A stretch of 5,951 bases of DNA from CAZBGL01 sp964491375 (GTDB lineage Bacteria; Desulfobacterota; Deferrisomatia; Deferrisomatales; Deferrisomataceae). The stretch's first letter is position 1; every line of letters begins with the position of its first letter. Below the pieces are notes generated by a model. That model had not been told where the DNA came from. It saw only the letters and a program-made list of their open reading frames with translations, and searched no databases. Of the stretch, positions 1-5,806 are shown in pieces. Location of the stretch: contig CAZBGL010000226.1 in assembly GCA_964491375.1 (NCBI GenBank), positions 1 through 5,951 of the forward strand. The letters run 5' to 3'. The translations under genes were made by a program, and so were the position numbers.

Positions 1-55
1 CGGGCTGCGAGCAAGCGCGCATAGCGGCCCAAGGCGGTTTGAGACGCAGGTTCAA
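1..55 (-). CDS. possible start of a further coupled gene, cut by the window edge
   Basis: A minus-strand frame opens with TTG at 55-53, overlapping the stop of the 334-aa gene in TTGA, and stays open for 18 codons to the edge. It reads MNLRLKPPWAAMRACSQP if TTG starts it. The overlap mimics the two GTGA junctions upstream, which is the main support. No clear SD precedes it, another minus frame is also open, and an in-frame ATG at 22-20 is an alternative start. The fragment is too short to identify. Confidence 0.2.
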   Translation of the reverse strand, partial: MNLRLKPPWAAMRACSQP

Positions 56-1056
56 CGCTGCGCAGTGCAGAGCACCGCCTTCAGCCCCGCCCGAAGGAGG
101 TCGTTCCGGCCAAAATTCGGCATGGGTCCGTCGGTGACCCGGATCTCGCCGGCCGGAGCGTACACCGTGACCGGGCACTCGCCGGACAACGGCGAGACCC
201 ACGAGTCCAGCAGCCCCGCCCGGACCAGGCGGTTGAGTTCGCCCACCTGGGGAAGGGGGCAGCAGCCCCCCTGGGCGGGATCCGTACCCTGCACCATCAG
301 GTAGTCGTCCTCCCGCTCGAGCATCCGCCGGAGCTTCGCCCGGAGCCCCTCCGAGATCCCGTCCAGGGCCCCGAAGTCCGGCATGCGGGCCGGTGCCTCG
401 CCGGCACCCCGGCCCACCAGGAACAGGGGTCCGTACCGGCCGTACAGGTCCTGGAAACGCTGCGCCGGAGGGGCCCGCAACGTCAGCGTCCTGGCGCACT
501 CCCCGGCAGCCAGTCTTTCGGCGAGCGAAACGGGCACCTCCGCGGGAACGCCCCGGTGAAGCAGGGTGCCGTCCCGGGCCACGGCATAGCGGAACGGGCC
601 CAGATAGACCACCACACGTCCGTCCTCCTCCCGTGACGGAGCCACGGCCGAAGCGATGCGGGCCGCATCCTCGGCCAGGGTGTCGCAGTCGAAAGGCACC
701 GGGTCCGTGTCCAGGCGTTCCAGCAGGGCAGGGTCCGGGGGGGTCACCCTCAACGCGCCGGCATAGGCCTCGGAGGCATAGATCCGGGCGGTCTTCTCGC
801 ACACCCTCAAACGGCCGGCCAGGAGGTGATTGTCGTCGTCCACCACGGCGAGCAGCGGCCCCACGTACTCGGCTTCCCGGCCCGTGTCGTAGCAAGGCCC
901 CGTCTTTCCGCGCCAGGCCCGGATCACCACCGCGTCCTCATCCCACGCGAGCGTGATCCCGAAAAGGTCCTCGTCCTCCATCCGCGAGAGGACGGGCAAC
1001 ACCCGGTCCACATCGACGCGCTCGACCACCTGGGGAAAGGCTTCGCGTGCGGCCAT
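52..1056 (-). CDS. 334-aa protein of unknown function, last complete gene of the operon
   Basis: I do not recognise this family. It starts with ATG one base after the desulfurase stop, and its ribosome site (GGAGGTG, 1070-1064) lies inside the end of the desulfurase gene, so it belongs to the same transcript. No signal peptide or membrane helix is visible; the protein looks soluble. It has eight cysteines (55, 86, 124, 187, 265, 266, 294, 330). The most motif-like part is C-terminal: a Cys265-Cys266 pair in QGGCCPLPQVGELN, then Cys294 in SGECPVTVYAPAGEIRV. These could form a metal or persulfide-acceptor site. The N-terminal half contains beta-rich stretches (31-50, 64-105, 147-170), and 230-250 looks helical and charged. 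An acceptor or scaffold for the desulfurase is one possibility suggested only by position. Confidence that it is a real gene is high; function is open. Confidence 0.82.
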   Translation of the reverse strand: MAAREAFPQVVERVDVDRVLPVLSRMEDEDLFGITLAWDEDAVVIRAWRGKTGPCYDTGREAEYVGPLLAVVDDDNHLLAGRLRVCEKTARIYASEAYAGALRVTPPDPALLERLDTDPVPFDCDTLAEDAARIASAVAPSREEDGRVVVYLGPFRYAVARDGTLLHRGVPAEVPVSLAERLAAGECARTLTLRAPPAQRFQDLYGRYGPLFLVGRGAGEAPARMPDFGALDGISEGLRAKLRRMLEREDDYLMVQGTDPAQGGCCPLPQVGELNRLVRAGLLDSWVSPLSGECPVTVYAPAGEIRVTDGPMPNFGRNDLLRAGLKAVLCTAQR

Positions 1057-1057
1057 G

Positions 1058-2200
1058 TCATCCCACCTCCAACCCCCGCTCGATCACTCCGAGAAGGACA
1101 TCCACCAGGGCCTCCACGTCCTCCGGAGTGGTGGCGTATCCCATGGAGATGCGGAGCGTGCCCAGGGCCGTGACCCGGTCCCGGCCCATGGCCCGGATCA
1201 CCCGCGACGGCTCGGCCGCGCCCGCGTGGCACGCCGCACCCGCCGATACGTCGAACCCTTGCATCGCCAACTCCGTCACGGCGGTGGCCCCGTTGATCCC
1301 GGGCACCGAGAGGGAGACGATGTCCGGCAACCCCTCCGGAGTCGAGTTCACCACGGCCTCCGGGAAACGCGCCCGCACCGCATCGGCGATCCGGTGCCAG
1401 AACCCCCGGAGCCTCCGGGCCACGGCCGGACGGTCCCGGACGGTGATCTCCAGAGCGCGCGCACAGGCCGCCAAGCCGGCCGCGTTCTCGGTACCGGCCC
1501 GCAGCCCCCCTTCCTGACGCCCTCCGTGGATCCTGGGGCGGAGCCGCTCCGGCGATGCGGTCAGCACCCCGCCCACCCCCCGGGGGGCCCCGAACTTGTG
1601 GGCCGAAAACGTCACGAAGACACCCTCGAGCGAGCCCAGCTCCAGGGGGATGCGCCCCAGCGCCTGCACCCCGTCCACGTGGAGGGCCGCTCCGGCCCGC
1701 CGGCACACTTCCCACAACGCAGCCAGATCCTGGACTACGCCCGTCTCGTTGTTGGCGTGGACCACGCTGACGAGCCCGTGGGACTCGGTCAGCACCCTCT
1801 CCAGCGCCTCGGGGACAATCCGGCCACGCCCGTCCACGGGCACCACGTCCACCCGGTCGGGGAACACCCGCGTGACGTACCAAGCCGAAGGATGGGCGTC
1901 CACCGCCACGGCCACCCGGGCCTCACCGGCACCGAGGAACGACTCCAGAACGAAGTTGTTGGCCTCGGTTCCTCCCGACGTGAGGATCACCGCGGTGTCT
2001 TCGGAAAGCCCCAGCACGCGGCGTATCCGCGCCCGGGCGTGTTCCAGGACCTGTCGCGCCTCCATGCCGCGGCGGTGGGCGGACGAGGGGTTTCCGAACC
2101 GCTCGGCCGACACGCGGGCGTATTCCTCCAGCGCCTCGGGATGGGGCGGGCTGGAGGCCGCATAGTCGAAGTAACCTCGCAGATCCCGGACGGGGATCAC
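1058..2200 (-). CDS. cysteine desulfurase, group I NifS/IscS-like (PLP-dependent)
   Basis: 380 aa, the usual length for the family. It converts L-cysteine to L-alanine and passes the sulphur, as a persulfide on its active-site cysteine, to Fe-S assembly or other thiolation acceptors. Visible motifs: GGTEANN (76-82), His103 as the likely PLP-stacking histidine, HANNETG (148-154), HVDGVQ (174-179) with the PLP-contacting Asp176, SAHKFGAPRG (199-208) with the Schiff-base Lys202, and RAGTEN (234-239). The mobile loop SAGAACHAGAAEPS (319-332) keeps the catalytic Cys324 and group I loop length. I choose GTG at 2200, not the upstream in-frame start at 2251. It has GAGGA 6 nt before it, overlaps the previous stop in GTGA, and removes 17 residues of poor character. 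No IscU, IscA or IscR lies nearby, so it probably serves this operon's proteins rather than general Fe-S assembly. Confidence 0.95.
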   Translation of the reverse strand: MIPVRDLRGYFDYAASSPPHPEALEEYARVSAERFGNPSSAHRRGMEARQVLEHARARIRRVLGLSEDTAVILTSGGTEANNFVLESFLGAGEARVAVAVDAHPSAWYVTRVFPDRVDVVPVDGRGRIVPEALERVLTESHGLVSVVHANNETGVVQDLAALWEVCRRAGAALHVDGVQALGRIPLELGSLEGVFVTFSAHKFGAPRGVGGVLTASPERLRPRIHGGRQEGGLRAGTENAAGLAACARALEITVRDRPAVARRLRGFWHRIADAVRARFPEAVVNSTPEGLPDIVSLSVPGINGATAVTELAMQGFDVSAGAACHAGAAEPSRVIRAMGRDRVTALGTLRISMGYATTPEDVEALVDVLLGVIERGLEVG

Positions 2201-2853
2201 ATCGGTTCCTCGTTCCCCGCGCGTTCCAGGCAGGTGACCACGCCGTGACACCGGCAGGCCGTAGCCACCGCCACCCGGTCGGTGACGGCGGCCATCCCTT
2301 CGGCCAACCGCTCCAGCGCCTCCGGCCGATATCCCCCGATGCCGGGGCCGAGCTGCCGGCTCCGGACCACCCGCACCGGCAGCGAGTCAGACGTCGTCTC
2401 GGCGATCCGACGGTACAGGTCCGTGCCCCGGGGTTCTCCGGTCCGAGGGCACCGGCCGGCGGGTTCCGGACAATCCTCCGGGCACACAAACGTGGCACGG
2501 GTCACGTACACGTCCCCGCTCGCCCCCTCCATGGGGTTCGGGAGGGCCTGCCTCAGCGAGGGAGGCACCACCCCCCGGCGCCACCGGCCCCGGTTGTCGC
2601 CCCGCAGAACCCACTCGGCAGCAAGGTGGAGGGGTAGCGCGGGAACGATCCAGTCGGGCCGGCACCCACGGGCCATCTCCCGCACCAGGAACTCCACCCC
2701 GTCCTCCTGCACCCGGTCCAGTGGCAAATCGTCCAACGCCGCCAGTGCAGCCGCCGAGGGGTCCACCACGGTCACCCGCCACCGCCCCGCCAGATGTTCC
2801 GCGGCACGCCGGCCGAAGCGCCCCGCCCCCACCACCCACACCGTACCCGCCAC
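2197..2853 (-). CDS. Rossmann-fold NAD(P)-binding protein with CPxxCP and CxCHG cysteine motifs
   Basis: 218 aa, soluble. The N-terminus is a classic beta-alpha-beta dinucleotide site: VWVVGAGRFG (5-14) with GxGxxG, then TVVDP (28-32), whose Asp31 usually selects NAD(H) over NADP(H). This resembles TrkA/KTN-type domains, and automatic pipelines may call such proteins potassium-channel components. There is no membrane segment and no partner channel here, so I do not accept that role. After about residue 110 it is unlike KTN: CPEDCPEPAGRCPRTGEPRG (124-143) holds Cys124, Cys128 and Cys135, and ACRCHGVVTC (199-208) holds Cys200, Cys202, His203 and Cys208. These could bind a metal or Fe-S cluster, suggesting an NAD-linked redox or sensor protein. 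The GTG start has a strong SD site. The stop overlaps the desulfurase start in GTGA. Exact function unknown. Confidence 0.8.
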   Translation of the reverse strand: MAGTVWVVGAGRFGRRAAEHLAGRWRVTVVDPSAAALAALDDLPLDRVQEDGVEFLVREMARGCRPDWIVPALPLHLAAEWVLRGDNRGRWRRGVVPPSLRQALPNPMEGASGDVYVTRATFVCPEDCPEPAGRCPRTGEPRGTDLYRRIAETTSDSLPVRVVRSRQLGPGIGGYRPEALERLAEGMAAVTDRVAVATACRCHGVVTCLERAGNEEPM

Positions 2854-2861
2854 GGTCCCGG

Positions 2862-2867
2862 CCTCCT
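2862..2867 (-). promoter_or_regulatory. strong Shine-Dalgarno site (AGGAGG) overlapping the preceding stop codon
   Basis: AGGAGG on the minus strand lies 8 nt before the GTG at 2853 and fixes that codon as the start of the Rossmann-fold gene. It overlaps the TAG stop (2868-2866) of the 70-aa gene, so ribosomes finishing that gene land on the next ribosome site. Confidence 0.85.
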
Positions 2868-3078
2868 AGGCCGATGGGTCGGCCACGAGGAAACGCAGGC
2901 AATGGGGCAGGCGTTTGATCGTTGGCTCGTGTTCCCGGTCCCGGTGGGACCGCACGCACGCGCAACACAGTCCGTGCCGTGGGCAGTCCGTTTTGGGGCA
3001 GGTGCAAAGGATCGCGATCGGTGGGGAGCTGCAGGCCCGGTTCCGCTCGGTCAACGGCCACCTCCGGGTGTGGGTCAC
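2866..3078 (-). CDS. small cysteine-rich protein, DUF6485-like
   Basis: 70 aa with eight cysteines (16, 25, 27, 32, 38, 39, 41, 60). The core CTCPKTDCPRHGLCCACVRSHR (residues 25-46) has the C-x-C-x4-C-x-R-x-G-x-CC-x-C-V-x2-HR pattern that I recall from the DUF6485 family of short anaerobe proteins, usually next to similar redox genes. Function is unknown; a small zinc or Fe-S site is likely. The GTG start at 3078 overlaps the DUF2284 stop (GTGA), which favours re-initiation by the same ribosomes. A GGAG lies too close to the start to be a normal SD site. A TTG at codon 9 is an alternative start. The stretch between the core and Cys60 looks longer than I expect for the family. The family name comes from motif memory, so it is less certain than the existence of the gene. 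Confidence 0.72.
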   Translation of the reverse strand: MTHTRRWPLTERNRACSSPPIAILCTCPKTDCPRHGLCCACVRSHRDREHEPTIKRLPHCLRFLVADPSA

Positions 3079-3686
3079 TCCAGCAGGATGATGCTGTAGC
3101 AGTCGTACCGATCCGTTACGTCCTCGACGATACGGGGCTCACGTCCAAGATTCCGCAAAGTCTGGAACACGTCAATGCACATGGACTCCACCGAAGGTCG
3201 CCGGTCCATGGGAAACCGGCAGGTCTCGGGATACAGGCACTCCTTGCACAGGGCGCACCGGTCGGCCACCAGGGAGAACGCCTTGTAGTACCCGTGAAGG
3301 AACAAAAACCGCTCGAGCGCCACCACGCCCTTCCAGACGCTCACCTGGGTCCGGCGTTTCCGGCTGTTCTCCCGGTAGAACTGGTCGTTCCACACCGATG
3401 CTCGCAGGATCAAGGCCCGGGAGTACTCGGCCAGGATCGCCCGGGTCTCGTCCGGACCCGGCGTCTCGGGCGCGCAGCACCAGCTCGTGCCGTACTTCCG
3501 GCATCCGTACTTGCATTTCAACCGGACCCAGCGGGCCACCACGATGTCGCGGGTCCGAACGGGGATGATCTCCTCGATCCCGTACCTCCTGCCCTGCTCC
3601 TCCAAGGCCTCGAGGATCTCCCTCTCTCGCCGCTTCGGCTCGATGGCGCACACGCGATGTTCCCGGCCAAACTCGGGATGGGCCAC
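3075..3686 (-). CDS. DUF2284 family putative metal-binding protein
   Basis: 203 aa, soluble, function unknown. The family is named for a cysteine-rich, probably metal- or Fe-S-binding domain and is common in anaerobes near corrinoid and redox genes. Two cysteine groups are visible. The first is Cys58, Cys62, Cys70 and Cys71 in CKYGCRKYGTSWCCAP. The second is Cys144-x2-Cys147-x2-Cys150-x5-Cys156, spaced like a ferredoxin cluster site. Cys13, Cys170 and Cys196 are extra. The GTG start at 3686 is supported by GGGAGG at 3697-3692, 5 nt before it; no better start is nearby. The stop overlaps the next gene's start in GTGA, so the two are translationally coupled. The 11 cysteines suggest one or two metal clusters, perhaps for electron transfer to or from the ASKHA protein; that role is inference. 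Confidence 0.88.
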   Translation of the reverse strand: MAHPEFGREHRVCAIEPKRREREILEALEEQGRRYGIEEIIPVRTRDIVVARWVRLKCKYGCRKYGTSWCCAPETPGPDETRAILAEYSRALILRASVWNDQFYRENSRKRRTQVSVWKGVVALERFLFLHGYYKAFSLVADRCALCKECLYPETCRFPMDRRPSVESMCIDVFQTLRNLGREPRIVEDVTDRYDCYSIILLE

Positions 3687-3706
3687 GGCTGCCTCCCTTC
3701 CGGGCG

Positions 3707-3742
3707 GCCGCGGCCCGGGACCGTGGGGTCCCGGGCCGCGGC
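3707..3742 (-). promoter_or_regulatory. perfect 16-bp intergenic hairpin, possible attenuator, processing or stability element
   Basis: Bases 3707-3722 pair without mismatch with 3727-3742 around a 4-nt loop, nearly all G-C. The hairpin fills most of the 71-nt gap after the ASKHA gene and ends 10 nt upstream of the GGGAGG ribosome site (3697-3692) of the DUF2284 gene. No T-run follows on either strand, so it is not a standard intrinsic terminator. It may cause partial termination, or protect the 3' end of the ASKHA message after cleavage, giving that protein a different level from the genes behind it. It could also be a plain GC-rich terminator that works without a U-tract. The structure is directly visible; its role is inferred. 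Confidence 0.75.
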
Positions 3743-3757
3743 GTTCCGGAGCGGGTG

Positions 3758-5806
3758 CTATTGGTTCAGGATCTCGTCCGGAACGAGCCCCTTCAGGTGG
3801 GGGAACGCATCCTTCATGTGAGGGATCTGCATGGCCTCCATGAACTCCTGCTGGAATCCCTCCTCCACGGTGAGCTCGATGTACTCCACGTTCCGGGCCA
3901 CCCAGTTCGCCTCGTCGCGCTTGTCCCGGTTGAGCAACGCGATCCGGCAGCCGTCTCCGGCCGCGTTGCCCACGGCCTCCACCTTGTCCAGGTCACAGTC
4001 CGGGAACAACCCCATGATGAGCGCTTTCTTCCGGTCCACGTGGGTGCCGAACGCACCCGCGATCTTCACCTTGTCGGGGTTCTGGACCCCCATCCGTCGG
4101 CACATGAGCTTGCAACCCGCGTACAGGGCGGCCTTGGCGAGCTGGATCTGCCGGATGTCCCTCTGGGTGATCACGATGTCCTTGCCGATGGCGGTCTCCT
4201 CCGCCCAGGCCAGCACGAACTCGGGCTGGCGGTTGTCCGGGTTCACCCGGAAGCGGTTGGACTTCTGGTTCTTCTTGTTGAAGACCCCGCTCTTCAGGAT
4301 CACCCCGGAGCGATACAGTTCGGCCAGCACGTCCAGGATGGCCGACCCGCAGATCCCCTTGGCCTTCATCTCCTCGGGCTTGGACTGGCTGCGCCAGGCC
4401 TCCCGGCCGATCACCTTGTAGTCCACCTCGTGCGTGTCCGGGTCGATCTCGATCCGCTCGATGGCCCCGGGGGCGGCGCGCATCCCAAAGGTGATCTGGG
4501 CCCCTTCCAGCGCCGGGCCGGTCGCGCAGGACGAGGAGATGAGCTTGTCCTTGTTGCCCAGCACGAGCTCGCCGTTGGTCCCGATGTCGATGATGAGCTG
4601 GATCTCCTCGGAACGGTACGGCTCCTCGGCCAGCAGCACGCCCACGTTGTCGGCCCCCACGAACCCGGCCTCGTTCGGCAGCACGAACACGTAGGACGAT
4701 GGGTTGATCCGGAGGCCCAGATCCCGGGCCTTGATGTCCAGGCTGTGGTGCACCACCGGCGGAAACGGCGCGTGCCCCACGTACTCGGGGTTGAGCTGGA
4801 GCAGGATGTGGTGCATGGCCGTGTTGCACCCGATGGTAATGTCCTCGATGTCGTCCCGGCTGAGCCGCAGGTAGGTCTTCCCCTCCTCGGGGGCCTCCAC
4901 CTCGACCTCTTCCCCCGCCTCGTTCTTGACCTTTTTCTTGGGCGGGTGGGTGGCGGCCACCACCTGGTCGATCAGCCAGTTGAGGCCCTCGATGATGTCG
5001 TCGCTCATCCGCTGAAGTCCGCCCGGCGTGGTCATGTGGTACGTGATCCGGGCCATCACGTCCTCGCCGTACTTGCACTGGGGATTCATGAGGGAGGCCG
5101 TGGTGATCACCTCCTTGGTCTGAAGGTCGCACAGGTAACCGGCCACCGTGGTGGTGCCCACGTCGATCGCCAACCCGTAGTGGGCTTCGTACCGTCCGGG
5201 CTTGACCCGGATCACCTCCCGATCCATCCACACGCTCACCGTGACCTTCCAGTCCCCCTGGCGCAGCGCATCCGGAAGGGCCCGCAGCGCGTAGATGTCG
5301 ATGCGCAGGTCCTTGAGCCCGTAACGGGCCTCCAGTTCCCGGCACACCCGCTCGAAGTCACCCGTCGGGTCCTCGAACGACGGCTTCTCCACCTCCACGT
5401 AGTAGGACTTCACGGCCGGGTTCAGGTCGATGTGAATGTCACGGGCCGCCTTGCTCACCACCTGCTTCCCGGCCCGGGCCTCCTCGGGCACGAACACCAG
5501 CACGTCGCCCTGGACTTTGGCCACGCACGCCAGGCGGTATCCCTCCTCTTTGTCCTTGGCCGTGAAGAACTTGTCCTCCTCTTCCTGCCAGGGGCTCACG
5601 TGGGAACGGCTCGACTTGATGCCGTACTTCTCGAAAAACCCCTCTTCGATCCGCACCTTGCACTTTCCGCAGACCTTTTTCTCGCCGCAGGGCGCCTCGA
5701 TGTCCACGCCGAGCCGTCGGGCCGCCTCCACCAGGTTGATCCCGGTGGGCACCTCCCCGCGCCGCCCCGAGGGTTGGAAGATCACCATCGCTGTCTTTTC
5801 CGCCAT
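3758..5806 (-). CDS. RACo-type ASKHA-domain [2Fe-2S] ferredoxin, putative corrinoid activation protein (DUF4445)
   Basis: 682 aa, cytoplasmic, no signal peptide. Members of this family couple ATP hydrolysis to electron transfer from a low-potential cluster, returning inactive Co(II) corrinoid proteins to Co(I). The N-terminal domain (about 1-110) is a plant-type ferredoxin with Cys40, Cys46, Cys49 and Cys94 as cluster ligands (C-x5-C-x2-C, then a distant C). A linker domain (about 125-205) follows. The ASKHA ATPase core begins at DVGTTT (215-220) and continues through CNTAMHH (327-333), DIGTNGE (407-413), CATGPALEGAQITFGMRAAP (427-446) and GAFGTHVD (584-591). The C-terminal tail is typical of DUF4445 proteins. 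A charged Lys/Glu-rich stretch (about 289-310) looks like an insertion. ATG at 5806 is chosen over TTG at 5809 because GAGGAG lies 8 nt before it. This is probably the first gene of the operon. The corrinoid client is not in the window, so its identity is inferred. Confidence 0.92.
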   Translation of the reverse strand: MAEKTAMVIFQPSGRRGEVPTGINLVEAARRLGVDIEAPCGEKKVCGKCKVRIEEGFFEKYGIKSSRSHVSPWQEEEDKFFTAKDKEEGYRLACVAKVQGDVLVFVPEEARAGKQVVSKAARDIHIDLNPAVKSYYVEVEKPSFEDPTGDFERVCRELEARYGLKDLRIDIYALRALPDALRQGDWKVTVSVWMDREVIRVKPGRYEAHYGLAIDVGTTTVAGYLCDLQTKEVITTASLMNPQCKYGEDVMARITYHMTTPGGLQRMSDDIIEGLNWLIDQVVAATHPPKKKVKNEAGEEVEVEAPEEGKTYLRLSRDDIEDITIGCNTAMHHILLQLNPEYVGHAPFPPVVHHSLDIKARDLGLRINPSSYVFVLPNEAGFVGADNVGVLLAEEPYRSEEIQLIIDIGTNGELVLGNKDKLISSSCATGPALEGAQITFGMRAAPGAIERIEIDPDTHEVDYKVIGREAWRSQSKPEEMKAKGICGSAILDVLAELYRSGVILKSGVFNKKNQKSNRFRVNPDNRQPEFVLAWAEETAIGKDIVITQRDIRQIQLAKAALYAGCKLMCRRMGVQNPDKVKIAGAFGTHVDRKKALIMGLFPDCDLDKVEAVGNAAGDGCRIALLNRDKRDEANWVARNVEYIELTVEEGFQQEFMEAMQIPHMKDAFPHLKGLVPDEILNQ

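Noticed and set aside
953..2248. 431-codon open frame on the plus strand across the desulfurase gene
   Set aside because: It is antisense to a gene with a full set of cysteine desulfurase motifs, and its product is low-complexity and rich in Arg, Pro, Gly and His, as expected of a GC-rich shadow frame.
2201..2251. longer N-terminus for the cysteine desulfurase starting at 2251
   Set aside because: It would overlap the Rossmann gene by 55 bases and add 17 residues rich in Arg and Gly. The GTG at 2200 has an SD site and a coupled overlap and gives the family's normal length.
2197..2853. potassium transport role for the Rossmann protein
   Set aside because: There is no membrane segment or channel gene, and the C-terminal two-thirds carry cysteine motifs foreign to KTN domains.
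3707..3742. standard Rho-independent terminator
   Set aside because: The stem is strong but no T-run follows on either strand, and the next gene begins only 21 nt beyond it on the same strand.
2922..3821. 299-codon plus-strand open frame over the DUF2284 gene
   Set aside because: It is antisense to a conserved-motif protein, spans the intergenic hairpin and shows no recognisable domain.
3993..5345. 450-codon minus-strand open frame inside the ASKHA gene
   Set aside because: It is an alternative frame of a clearly recognised protein, and its product is repetitive Gly, Arg and His sequence with no domain.
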